Assembly (NCBI RefSeq): GCF_019578655.1
Contig: NC_063256.1
Span: forward strand, 9,672,001-9,736,000
DNA from: Ricinus communis
Taxonomy: Eukaryota > Streptophyta > Magnoliopsida > Malpighiales > Euphorbiaceae
Length of the DNA: 64,000 nt
Reading direction: 5' to 3'
Shown: piece after piece, positions 12,250-23,884 of the stretch
How the letters are laid out: each line of letters starts with the position of its first letter
How positions within the stretch are numbered: the first letter of the stretch is position 1
Position numbers and translations under genes: made by a program
Notes under the pieces: model-generated
What the model was told of the DNA's origin: nothing
Seen by the model: the letters and a program-made list of their open reading frames with translations, nothing else
The model's database searches: none

Positions 12250-13220
12250 ATGGATACCGGAATTGGCTACAGATTCCACCCTTCCGACGTAGAATTGGTG
12301 GATCATTACCTGAGGCAAAAGATGTTTGGCAATGATGATGAAGTCTGGCAAATTGCTGAAATAAATGTCCTCGGTTTTGAACCTTGGGAGTTACCTGGCA
12401 AGTCTATATATATATCTTTCTGTCTTGTTAATTCTGTGGTTTTTCTTTTAGTCCTTCACCATATATTTGAGTAACCAATTCCATTTGCATGCAGAGCATT
12501 CCATAATGTTAAGCAACCCGAATGATCAAGTGTGGTACTTCTTTTGCACTCCAAATTACAAGTACTCCAATAGCAAACGGGTCGACAGGACAACTACTGC
12601 TGGATACTGGAAAGTTACTGGCAAAGATCGTAAAATCAAGGATATTGCTATTAAAAAGACTCTGGTTTTCTATCAAGGCCGCCCTAAAGGGGTTAGGACC
12701 AACTGGATTATGCATGAATATATTCCCACTTTCGACTTCCCAACTGAGGTATATATCAAGTTGTTGCGACATTTTCAGTCATTTCACATAGTATACTTAC
12801 TGTATTTTCTTGCTGCTTTGTCATGGTAAACTTGTACAGAGGGACTTTGTTATTTGCAAAATAAAGAGAAATGCAGATTCAGAAGATCCCCCGAACTTTG
12901 AAGAAGGTGAACCAAGTACCGCCATAGCTGCTTATACTGAAAATCACAACTACTATTCGACCTTTGAAGGAGAAGAACTTACTCGTTCATTGGAATCTGG
13001 TTCTGGAAATTATGCAACTGAGGTGAGGATCAGTAGTATGACTTTAACAAGAAATAAAATATATAAATATGCTATTAAGAATAAAGCTCATCAGGTTTCC
13101 ACATTGTTCATACAGGAAGACACTCAAGTGCAAGCATATGTGCAATCATTCCATGGGTATGACGAGAAAGACTACAATCTTGACTCTGCATTTCAGTGGC
13201 CAAATAACTATTACTATTAA
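12250..13220 (+). CDS. Short NAC-domain transcription factor with a GC-AG intron (NAC cluster gene 3)
   Basis: Exons 12250-12397, 12495-12748, 12840-13022 and 13116-13220 (690 nt, 229 aa). Exons 1 and 2 are the same length as in NAC gene 2 (148 and 254 nt). All NAC subdomains are present: GYRFHPSDVELVDHYL, PWELP, WYFFCTPNYKYS, AGYWKVTGKDRK, TNWIMHEY and DFVICKIKRN. The first intron begins with GC (CCTG/GCAAGT) where the paralogue has GTAAGT. Using the nearest GT instead would break the frame, so a GC-AG intron is the simplest reading. Exon 3 is three codons shorter than in the paralogue and the tail is acidic then Tyr-rich. A nuclear regulator role is inferred from the domain. No inactivating mutation was seen. 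Confidence 0.87.
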
Positions 13221-13324
13221 TATGGGTGGGGAATGAAGGTAGTACACCTCTATGGTAGAATCAGTCGGGGGGCCCGAGAGGCGGTTAACTATTACTATTA
13301 ATATGCGTGGGGAATGAAGGTAGT
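13206..13324 (+). repeat. 38-bp direct repeat copying the 3' end of NAC gene 3
   Basis: Bases 13206-13243, covering the last codons and stop, recur at 13287-13324 with one mismatch (period 81). The spacer is unusually GC-rich (GTCGGGGGGCCCGAGAGGCG). NAC gene 2 lacks this arrangement, so the event followed the tandem duplication. Confidence 0.9.
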
Positions 13325-14351
13325 TCATGCCTTATGAAATAAATTGTCGTTTTCTGGTCATTTTGAGAGCCGATCCGCCTGTCCTAGCTAGTATAAGCGA
13401 GCAAGTTCAACTTGATCATTCAAGTTTTAATTACTGCATCTCTGTCCTGATTGTTAATATTAAACCTTGGCAGTAGCCAATTGTTTCCTGGTTTTTTTGT
13501 ATATCTTATAATTAATATTATCTTCTTGAATAATAATTATTCTGCCCCACAAAATAGATTGTGCAATTATTGCTTAAAAGTTCAAAATCATCGGTCAGAA
13601 ATCCACAATCCATATTATTTTTTACTCTCACCATACGAAATTATTAAACTTGATCCCTTCTTTTTCTGTTCCCTCTGCAACAAACAATAAATAAATGGGA
13701 AAGGGTTCAAGCAGTAGACATCCGACTGAACCATATCCCGTAAATCGTTGACCTTCAAATTCTTTTGGTTCCTAACAAAATATCTTTTCCTTTAAAACGG
13801 TGCATTTAGCTCCTTCCATTAGATGAGACTACTCCGACGTGGAGTTATTGGTGATGACGCGTGGACAAGTGGGACCATATTCTTGCTGAATTGAGACAGA
13901 TATGGCATAGAGGGAAGATGATGAAGAGTGGCGGTGTCAATACTCAGGTATTAGTTTCAGATTTGGCATTTTCCAATATCTAAGGAAAATAGGCTTTGAA
14001 ACTGGGTGATGGTTGAGCATGACGACAGACTCATCTTTTAGCAATTTTTCTTTTTGGGTCAAATCATAATCTGAATTATCATTACTTACTTGCCAAGGCT
14101 AATTAATTATATTCATATATATGAAGTAGCTTCAATTTTATCTATAGTGTATATGATAAACGCAAGTCTTGTCATTTCTTTGATTCTAATCATTAAACAA
14201 ATTAGTTAGTTCTGTCTTATGATAAAAGAAAATTGTTATCATAATCCTATATGTTCATTTTGTATTTTTTTTACCTTGATAACTACTTAGATAAAGAAAA
14301 AAGAAAAAAAAATTATTTATAGCAGTTATATACATCATTAATAAATAGAAA

Positions 14352-14394
<43 letters not shown>

Positions 14395-16227
14395 TGAGTA
14401 TTTTATATTTTGATATTAAATAATTGATATATATATTATTATTTAAAATTAATAAATATATCAATTATCTATTAGTTTGGTGTATAAATAATGATATACA
14501 ATAAGATTATATAATAATTTTTCTTTTTAGAAGAATACAAACTTGAGTGTTTTATGGTAAAAGTATTAGCAATCTTCATATACATATGATGACTTAGTTA
14601 AGCTGTGTATATCGTATTACTTTTAATGTCTTAATGATTTTCTAGCTCTACATATTTTAATTTGTCTATGTAGTAAAACTAAAATGGGTTCCTTTTAAAA
14701 ATATAAAATAAAATGAGGTTAAATTAAAAGGCATGAACTTTTAAATATGTTTATTTTTATATTTATCGTTATCAATTTGTCTTTCTCTTTTTGTAACAAA
14801 TGAAAATCATACAATTTTGTATAGAAGTTTTTTATAAAAAGAAAAAAAAAGAATGAAAGGGATTCAAAGATAGTTTTAGATTATATTAGTTACTTCTTTT
14901 TATTGTCTTATATAAAATTGGTGTAATTACAATGTTAATGAACACTGATTTTCTTGAATATGGAGCTATTATAGACTAGTGTGAGTGACATGCACTGGTT
15001 TTTTTTGGATAATTATACTTGTAGTATCTAAATTTATCGAAAATTAACAATCGAATGATTGAATTTTTAAAACTAATAATTAAATGTGATAATTTGTAAA
15101 AAATAACAAAATAATATTTGTAACGTATTACAAATTATAAATAATGATGTAAATTATTTTATATTAATGAGGTAAAAGTAAGAGACATGTTCTAAAAATG
15201 TGTTATAAAAATAATAAAATAATAAATTTATTCATCATTATACAAATATTTTTTTACCAAGTTATTAGAGCTTTATAATGCAATAAATATTAGGATTCAT
15301 AAATTGGAGATTAAGGATTATGACTACCAAATTGGAAATTAATAGAGGTTAGAGAAAAAAATTATATAAGATAAAATTTACTGTTTGGTTATAATACTAA
15401 TGAAGTCACTCTAATTTTTGACATGTTTAACAATTTTTAGTCTTTCATTTATATCTATAAAAATTTAAGAAAAATTTAAAAATCACACATATTTTATTAT
15501 TTTTTTACATATTACCACATTAACAAATTACCACACTCAATTATTAATTTTAAAAATTAAAAAAATCGATTTTTATTTTTTAAGATTTTAGACACTAAAG
15601 ATATAATTATCTTTTTATTTTTTTAAATCGATCTATGGAAAGATAACATATATGCTACGTTCGTACTTATTGTTGCATTTGTACTCTAGCAGCATGACTC
15701 AGTTTCTTTTCCCTAATTTACAAGCTTTCAAATTGAAATATTAATAATAAGCTTTAGCAATTATGCATTGAATAGTTTGTCCATCATCTGTTCAAATGAG
15801 GAGTTTTATTAATGGTTATTATATCTAATTCAATCTATTATATATGTAATTTTTTTAGATAAAAAGTTAAATTTAAATTTCATTAATTAAAAATAATAAT
15901 AATAATTATGGAATGTGCAGATAGGCTGCTAACAATATATTAAACATAAGTGGTCCACCGGAAGGAAGCAGGAATTTGCTTTCCTAATCTAATAGTTCCA
16001 TTTTATCCAGAGCCGCATGATGAAATCCAATTTCAGGTAGCATCTCCTCTAAAGCTTAAGCTAGAAGGAGACTGAAGTCGTCCAAGTCAATGCCCAAATA
16101 ATATAATATAATATAAATATAAGCACATTATTTTGCTTCCATTTTCTTTCTTTTATTTTCAGTCCCACTCACAGTCAGCTTCTTTCTTGCTTCAGAACTA
16201 AAATTATCTGCCTGGGTTTCTGATTAA
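13325..16227. other. Intergenic region between NAC genes 3 and 4
   Basis: End of duplication unit B to about 13690. A GC-richer 300-bp zone (13790-14090) without an open frame follows, then AT-rich DNA with an (AT)n tract at 14357-14391 and a long inverted-repeat element at 15009-15610. The 16100-16227 part is the likely promoter and 5' UTR of NAC gene 4. Confidence 0.5.
15009..15610. mobile_element. Miniature inverted-repeat element with ~115-bp terminal repeats
   Basis: The left arm (15009-15122) and the reverse complement of the right arm (about 15480-15610) start identically with ATAATTATA and continue through GTAGTATCTAAA / TTAGTGTCTAAA and ACTAATAATTAAATGTGATA / ATTAATAATTGAGTGTGGTA. 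Identity is about 80%, with a small insertion in the right arm. The long terminal repeats, total length near 600 bp and lack of any coding frame suit a Mutator-type MITE. A clear target-site duplication was not resolved. Confidence 0.6.
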
Positions 16228-18639
16228 ATGAATGGAAGAGTAGGATATAGATTCCATCCAACTGATGAGGAACTCGTCAGCTATTTTCTAAGGCACAAGA
16301 TTGATGGGCATGATTTTCTTGTTGATGATGATATTCATGTCATTGATCTCTGCAAGTTCGACCCCTGGGATTTGCCTGGTAAAATATCGAAACTTTTTAA
16401 GCCAAAACTAACACCCATCGACCAATAATTAGATAAAAATGATAATCCATTAATGTTGTTGTTGTCTTATTTTTAACTTTTTTTTGGGTTCCAGGGTTTG
16501 CATCTCAGGGTTCAAATGATCAAGTGTGGTATTTCTTTTATAGAAGGGAGCTCAAGTATAAAAGCCCGAGCAAACCTCGTTACAACAGAACAACAGCGAC
16601 TGGAACTGGACACTGGAAACCCACCGGCGCCGAGCGTTTAGTCAAGGCCAAACGTACCAAGAGGGTAATTGGTGTAAAGAGGACTTTGGTTTTCTATTTG
16701 CGTGGCACTCCTAAAGAGGTCAAGACTAATTGGGTTATCCATGAATATGAGCCTAAAACTAGCCCCCCTCACCAGGTCTGACTACCGTCCCTATTCACTT
16801 TCATCGACTTCAGCCACCAAATTTCTAGTGTCGCTGCATTTGCTTTATATAGGTTGAAGAATCGATTTTTATTTTGTTCTTTGTGGGTCTTCGTGAGACT
16901 AGTATCTTCTTCTTTCTATAGCCTTGAATGTCATAAATAATGAGGGCATACTCATTTTTGTCATTACTTCAACTTATCCAGGCGGATTTGGTTCTCTGTA
17001 AGTTAAAGGAAAAAGCAGATAACAAGGCTGATACATCAGGATGTGACGAAGGAGAATCGAGTCACAATGGGCCTTCTGATATTGAGAGTCCTCAAATAGA
17101 GATTCCAGTCTCAGAGGTGATATAAGAGTGCCTTTGTCATATGCAGTGTAACTGTCGACGTAAGTATATTTCCCGGACTAATGCAATTGCTTTCCTGCTA
17201 TTATTTCTCCAGGTCGACCAAGAGCTACTTCTGGAATCTATACTTGCTGGTAATGGGGTAAATCCCAATCATCCCTCTGCTGAGCAGCCACGATTCCACA
17301 TAGAGGAAGGTATCTCTATCGAGGATCTAATGTCGACTGACGTATTCGATAATGGGTCTGATGACATGACATTTCAATTTCACACCAATGAGCCTGAAGA
17401 GGATCCCTTTGAGATGGCAGATTCATTTCTAGATTTACCAGATGAATTTAGCGGTGAAGGGTACCTGTGTTCAAATTCTGCAGACCACAATGTTTATAGT
17501 CATGAATCTGCACGCACTCACCACAATCATTCTGGCTCACCGCAGTCATTAAGTGGAGTGTATCTTGATGATTTTAGTGACATGGAGGCTGAAATTGTCT
17601 ATGGAAAGGTAATGAAAATATTTTTCTTGCACCCATGTAAACCTCAAATCGGTATCTATATTTGCATGCTTGCTATATAGGAACATACTGTTGGGAAATG
17701 CTGCAACATTGTGCATCTTACACGGGGTTTCCTGCAGCATTCTTCTAGTGCGTGCATTTAGTGTCTTCTGGTGAATAAGTGTGTTTTTGCACTGAAATCT
17801 TATACCTTGGTCAAATACTTCCCTACCTGCAATCATTGAAGTTGTTTTAACTTCATTCAACTAGTAGTGATTTTGAGGACACTTGATAGTTTTCTATGTT
17901 CTTGTATTTATAACAGTCTTCGCAATTTGGAGCTTCAAACTTGAACAACCATGCAAGAGAATACCGACAGACTCGAAGGATTCAAGCACTTACTGAAACT
18001 TTTCCTCCTTCGAGATATGAGAATAGCAGAACATCAAAGCACCATGTTCATCATGGTGATATCCTACTAATGGAGGCTTCATCAGCAGATTCGGCTAGCA
18101 CTGAAGAGATCAAGTGTGTTGGAGTAGTCGGCAAAAACTATCCTGTTAATGTGAAACAAGGTTCTTCAACATCAACCGACATCTCAGTAAAGAAGGAAGT
18201 AGTCACTCCAAGAAGAAGTCACATTCAGAGAAAAATTCCGGCAAAGTCCGAACAGAAGGTAAGAAACATTAGTTTAAGTTACACAGAGAAAACTTGAAAT
18301 TCACTTGTCTCCAGCAATGAAATTAAACTCTTTTTTTCTCTGTATCTGCAGGCCAAAGAAGCTAGAAATCAGGTTACTGCAATTAATCTGCCACGGGAGT
18401 CCCCTAAAGAAAGCATCATCATGAAGACCGAAAAAGATCAGAAAATGGGTAGTACAAAACCAAATTTGAACGTAAAAACAAATGAAATGCCTGGTAATGA
18501 AAAGACGGGATCTTTCATTCGCCTGGAGACATCTCTATTAAGCCAAAGACCGATCCCACTATCGGTTTATATTGTTAATGTATTTGTTGGTCTGCTTTTG
18601 TTTTATCTTATTTTGTCCTTTGAACACGCCTGCTTGTAA
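16228..18639 (+). CDS. Membrane-anchored NAC transcription factor (NTL type), 6 exons (NAC cluster gene 4)
   Basis: Exons 16228-16378, 16495-16775, 16982-17116, 17213-17608, 17917-18258 and 18352-18639 (1593 nt, 530 aa), all GT-AG with matching phases. The N-terminal NAC domain has [53 protein letters not shown] and [11 protein letters not shown] long acidic middle ([21 protein letters not shown]) looks like an activation region, followed by a Lys/Ser-rich segment. The protein ends with a hydrophobic helix (about residues 507-524, [14 protein letters not shown]) and a short EHACL tail. NAC proteins of this layout (NTLs) are known to be held dormant in ER or plasma membrane and released by proteolysis under stress; that is family knowledge. 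It converges with ARV1 at 19527. It is much longer than the three upstream NAC proteins and is the likely intact ancestral form of the cluster, which is an inference. Confidence 0.9.
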
Positions 18640-19526
18640 GTAAGGAATTGCTGATACTTCACCAAGTGATAGTATGGTTTATAGATGTATTACACAGACA
18701 AGATGCAGGTGTGCTTGAATGTGTCGTAATGACTGTGTGGCAGATGTAAAATAGTAATAATGGACTAACAGAAACAGGACTTGCATCCTTAGCATCTAAA
18801 AAAAGTGTTATATTCTTGTCTGTTCTAAATCATGAAACTGAGCAGCTGCTACGAGAATTTCCTTTCAGGCTTATTAGATGTAAAAGACAGTGGACTGTTT
18901 CCAGTTAGCCTACTGGTTTTGATCAGAAATAAATTGGTTGATAGATTGCGCATATGTTTTGAAAAGCAGTCATAATTTCAAGAATTTTTCCTGAACTCAT
19001 TCTTCATTATTAAATCACAACAATTGTTCTTTTTCTTTTCCTTACATCTTTCCTTCTCTTTAAATCTCTTTATCCCAAAAACATGTTTTTATTCAAAGGC
19101 TCCTGACTGTGAAACCTCATTTGGCATCAAGCTCTTAGTCTGGGCCCTCTGCCAGTAGCATAACCAAAAAATAGGTTGTTTGATGTCTCTCTTGTGGGTA
19201 TTTTCTTTTTCCATATTCAATATAAACAGCTACTCTGAGACTATAACCAAGCCTATATTAGATGCATGAAAATATCTTAAGATTCAGGGAAATTGTACAA
19301 GGCATTGCAGGGCACTAGTAATCTAAAAAACAGATTTCTAGTTTCCTTTTTCTTGTCCGAGTCAGAGAGAACACTGGGGAGAGCAGCGAATGATGGAATT
19401 TCAATCAATGCTGTATATATTTACAACACAAAAAGACAGGAAAAGGAAATAAAATATTTTTTCAACTTCAATGAAATTGTACATGCATGTTTCAAGAATA
19501 AAAACATACAATTAATTACTGCTGTT
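18640..19526. other. Convergent 3' intergenic region (NAC gene 4 / ARV1)
   Basis: About 890 bp holding the 3' UTRs of both convergent genes. No open frame of note and no repeat. Several AATAAA-like signals occur on both strands. Confidence 0.5.
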
Positions 19527-22500
19527 TCAGTTTCCTGACGATCCTACCATAGGCACCAGAGTGGCAAGCAACTTTGCGGCATGTGCACAGAAGCAGGCTC
19601 CAATACATCCACCCAGATCTGACTCGGTGATAACTGCGTCATATAAGGAAGAAAATCTTATCAAAGGGTCTCATAAAATCCGTTTAAATTCATCAGATCA
19701 TTTCTACCGTGATCAATCATTCACAGCAAACACAAATGGTGTTGGATGTACTACATGGAGGAAATGTCACTTGATTTCACAGAAGTCATTAATATATAAT
19801 TTAATGCACTGAATTTTGCAACGATGGCTCCCATAGAAAGCTAACGTGGCAGTAATGTGAACCATATTGTCAGTCAAATAAAATCCCATTCAAGATTAAG
19901 CGAGTGTACATGTACTTCTCCCAGAAACACGTAAAAACCATCCATTTCAGCTCCCATGCATTCTGCAAGTTTCTATTTTATAATATGCACAAGGGTTAAT
20001 AAGAAAAAGTACATTTCACTCACCATCTTTCGTTTTATCAAAAGCATGTTATGAAGCAAAACTTCTCGCCTCCCAATCATTCGCAAATAAGCAAATGACA
20101 CAGTTTCTTCACGTTAAGATCAGCCAAAAGTTCAACCTGAGGTTGCTACAGCAAGGAAATTCGGAAGGATCTATATTTACTTACCCAGGTTTCAAATTCT
20201 CTTAATTCTAAGTTAATAGAAAAAATCTATCACCTCCATAATGATCCAGTACAGTGCAATTGCGTATGTAAGGGACAGAATTTGAGTTAAATAACTCAAT
20301 GACTTGGGAAGTCAATAAGTAACAGAAGGGATTGCATATACCTTGAGCTAATTTTGACGAACAAAACAAGATTCCGTTTATAGCTAAAATTAACCCAACT
20401 TACTCTACAACCAAGGCCCTCCCCTCATTACCAACAGTAAAAACTGTGCAAGCAATAGCCTTTGTAAGGCAGAATGTATGGTCTTGATTTCTCCCCCATG
20501 ATTTACGAAGAACCTGCTGTGTTAAGAGCATGCTCACCCATGGTCCCAAGAACAACCACATTTCATAGTGTATTGCTTAGAGCATCATAAACACACAATA
20601 CATCCTTCAACAATATTACATAATGGTTAAGTGGTTGCTGTGTTAGTGAAGGAAACCTCCATCTTTTATGACATCAAACAAAGTATTGGTAGCTGGACTG
20701 ATTGAAAGATATTTCTTCAAAAGGTGGATGTTCTCTGAAGACGCTTTCATTGTGGGCAATGTAGGAAGCTTTCTCAGATGCTCTAACATTATAATAAAAA
20801 TGGCTCTGACTGATGAAGAAAAGTGTTGCAGTCTTCTCCACCTGAATTTCATTTTTTTGGCAGGAGGACAAGCGATTCCTTCCCATCAATTTAGGTCCAC
20901 GAGGCACTCCAAGTGGTTTCTATGCCAGGCTTCTATTAAGATTTTTAAACAGTGTGATGGTGGATCCCAGAGAAATGCTTTGCAAAGTTCAATGCACTAA
21001 TTGCAATGAGATTAATAAATCAAAAAGGAAAAACAGTTAAGAACCAAATAAAATACAAGAAAAGTTTTGGCAACCATGGTATAACTATGCCTAAGAGATA
21101 AGTTCAATGACCTCCAGAAAAATTTACTAGAGTATTTATTTATAGAACAGAAACAGTAAAAGAAAAGTATATCATGAAAGTGCTGTAGAGTTCATAAAGA
21201 ATTCTATGGACCATATAACAAATTAGTAGGAAGAACAATACTGAGATTGATAGAAGTAAAAAACTACTACAGGCAGGAAGGTGAATAATTTGGTATCTGA
21301 CCTTTTAATGCCACTATGTTGGAAGACAGAACAAATAAATCAATGATGAATATCACAGAAGATGGAAATTCCCAGACCTGTAGCACACTTATTCAGAGTC
21401 AGACTTAACCAAACTACAAGGGTATAATAGAGAATAAGGCCAAAAAGATCACAGAAGATAAAAGTGTAAAAGCCACAATTTATAAGTTTTGCTAAGCAAT
21501 ACTAAGAAACTATACCATCATTGCAATTAGAAAGATCTTGAAGTAACTTGAAACAAGGATAGCAGGCAACAAGCCTCTAGTCCTGAAAAATAAGGAGAAT
21601 TAGTCAGATCATACGCTTAGTCTTTCTGCTTTATAGTGTTGGGACTGAAGCATATTGAAAACTTTGTATCGAATTAAACAGCACAGTATATAACCTCACA
21701 AGTTGGATATCAAAATCTAATTTATTTTTTCCTTAGCTGGCCATATTTGCTTAATGATTACTGGCATTTGTTCCACCAAGTTCCCCCATACAATTCTTTA
21801 TAGGCTTACCTCTATTTCCCATGTTACTAGACATTTTCTACATGAAATTTTTATTTTCTTATTCATTCCTATCATTAATCTGAAGATCCTGTTTTCAATT
21901 GGATTGTGCTATGGATATTGCTGTATCAATACCCTACTATTGTTGTAGTCAAAGATCCCAAAAATTTCTTACCCTCTCCATCCACATCCCAAATTAAACA
22001 TTAGACAAAGAGTACTTAACTAGAGGGGTTTTCGCTATTACACTCACAGGCTGCCCTTGAGAACAACATATACAATGAGTGGCATGCAAAATATTGCTAC
22101 TAGTAAATTGTAATCTTTACATGGCCGACCAAGATGTATCTATTAAAAATTTGAATTGATGAGTGGCATGCAAAAGATTGCTACTAGTAAAGTGTACTTT
22201 TTACATAGCCAACCAAGATGTATCTATTAGAAATTTGAACTGAATTGAATTGAGAAGGTGAGAGGTAAGAATGAGTAGAATGTAGATACATTAATATTAT
22301 AAGAAGAGATTGAGCTTTATTAGATTTGGGTCCACCATAACCAAAATGACTAGAACTAGTCACATCGGTAGTTGGCCCTCATCACTTATATGCCCTTTTA
22401 ATATTTTGTATATTTTAAATGTGGGATACTCTAAGTGAAACTAGGCTTTGATTTTCCAATTATCATGTGAAATGAGAGCCTCCATGAAATTTGAAATGCA

Positions 22501-23884
22501 GTGGCAGCAGTGAAATGAAATCGTATTGACCAGATGAGGAATCAGGCCAGACCTGATATGTCGCATGTGTGGTTGGCCCTAATTACTTATATGCTCTGTA
22601 TACTTTAGATGTGGGATACTCTAATAGTATCTGAAAGGAGGAAAATAATAACAAGTAAGAAAGGGCTTGAAACTACAGTAAAGATTTACCTGGAGACCCT
22701 AACTGATGCTTTCAGTAAAATCCTTGTTGCAAGAAGAAAAACACAAAGGAATGTAAGGTTTCCAAGAAAGACATCCATGAATATCTAGCATAGCCAATGG
22801 TAGAACTGAATAGTCAAAATTTCATGAATTATCCAAACCTACAAAAGTTAAAGATTAAAATACATTTCCAATCACTCTAGCAGTGCTGACCTTTTGAGAT
22901 CTCCAAAACAAGGACGGAAAGCTCAAGGAAGAAACCTGCTCTTCCACATTCCTTTGCAATAGTATACTTCTATCTTGGATTGCTAAGGCACACAATATTT
23001 AGGTCAATACAAGTATATAAAAATAGAACTATCGACATGTTGAAACAAGAACACCATCTCAAAACGAAAATGGATACAAGCATCCAGAAGAAGAAAACTG
23101 ATAGCAGACTTCCATATCAAACCCTGCAAATCAGCCCCATATACGGTCAATGCTTTGTTCAGCCCAGCCACTTCTATAGATAATTGCAGAGAAGCTACAT
23201 AAATGACATCATCAAACCCCATTACTAAAGTCCAATCAACCTAGATGAAATCTACTTAACAATCATGCCCTTAAAGAGTTCCTCCTATCAGGATTCTATA
23301 TTTCAAATGTCACCAACAATTTTAGAGAAAAATAATGAGGTCATTTGAGCTTCAACGAAGCAGGCATGTATTCACACAGAGATGATCACTCTTAACTGTA
23401 TTAAAAGAAAAATCAAATAAAATAAAATAAGAAGTAGATAGGGAATAATAAAGAAGCTGATAGTACCTCTAAATTGACAGTTTCTTGATTAAGCACATTA
23501 TAAAGTAGATGCCTATAAGCTTTTGGCTTATGCAGAATCAAATCAATCAGCATAATCTGCACAAATTGAGTGAACACATTTGGACAGAAACCAACTCTAG
23601 TTAATTTTTTAAGAAAAATGAGAAGGGTATCATAAATTACCATAAATTCACATTCAATATACTCATCTGCAACTGCTTTGCAATTCTCCTATCAATAAAA
23701 GAACAATCTTTTTGAGCGTTAACTGAGAATTGAGAGAAGGAGAAAACAAAACAAAATTTAAAGTTAAAGAAAAAAAGGGGGGGAAGTGAAAGAGCTTTAC
23801 ACATTTCATAAGTCGAATATTCCCTGGTGAGTATTGCACATAGAGTGACTTCACTCCAAATCCACACTCTACACATCTGTACAT
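19527..23884 (-). CDS. ARV1: ARV1-family ER lipid/sterol homeostasis protein, 9 exons
   Basis: Minus-strand exons are 23884-23801, 23688-23641, 23556-23467, 23123-23078, 22973-22891, 22784-22690, 21582-21516, 21377-21302 and 19633-19527 (696 nt, 231 aa); phases agree throughout. ARV1 proteins are ER membrane proteins needed for normal sterol distribution and lipid balance (family knowledge). The N terminus has the zinc-ribbon ARV1 homology domain with cysteines 4, 7, 28 and 31 (CVEC and CENC), SPGNIRLMKC, DEYIECE and IDLILHKPKAYRHLLYN. Several hydrophobic helices follow (GLIWKSAISFLLLDAY, MDVFLGNLTFLCVFLL, SSYFKIFLIAMM, SVIFIIDLFVLSSN). The last exon reads VITESDLGGCIGACFCAHAA. The start follows an in-frame TGA six codons upstream. 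Intron 6 (1.1 kb) and intron 8 (1.67 kb) are long and hold repeats. Confidence 0.93.
20643..21000. other. Open stretch inside ARV1 intron 8, not assigned
   Basis: Both minus-strand frames at 20643-20907 are open, one reading HLRKLPTLPTMKASS and ending IKDGGFLH. It lies wholly inside ARV1 intron 8 and has no partner exon that I could join. It may be chance, an old gene fragment or an alternative exon. I do not claim a gene. Confidence 0.2.
22076..22243. repeat. 84-bp tandem duplication in ARV1 intron 6
   Basis: Two units of 84 bp, starting TGAGTGGCATGCAAAA and containing TTGCTACTAGTAAA and ACCAAGATGTATCTATTA, lie head to tail with several substitutions. Confidence 0.85.
22361..22622. repeat. 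Diverged direct repeat pair in ARV1 intron 6
   Basis: About 65-70 bp at 22361-22432 (GTTGGCCCTCATCACTTATA ... ATGTGGGATACTCTA) recur at 22561-22622 (GGTTGGCCCTAATTACTTAT ... ATGTGGGATACTCTA). The 'CACATCGG ... GTGGGATAC' wording resembles retroelement LTR remnants, but no element could be delimited. Confidence 0.6.

Larger units (their letters stand above)
11270..13690 (+). repeat. Tandem duplication unit B (promoter, NAC gene 3, 3' flank)
   Basis: Partner of 7730-9730, head-to-tail in the same orientation. The extra length comes mainly from the AT-rich insertion before the gene and a small duplication after its stop codon. Confidence 0.85.

Noticed and set aside
20643..20907. Possible separate minus-strand gene inside ARV1 intron 8
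   Set aside because: Two overlapping frames are open and neither can be joined to other exons; kept only as an unassigned stretch.
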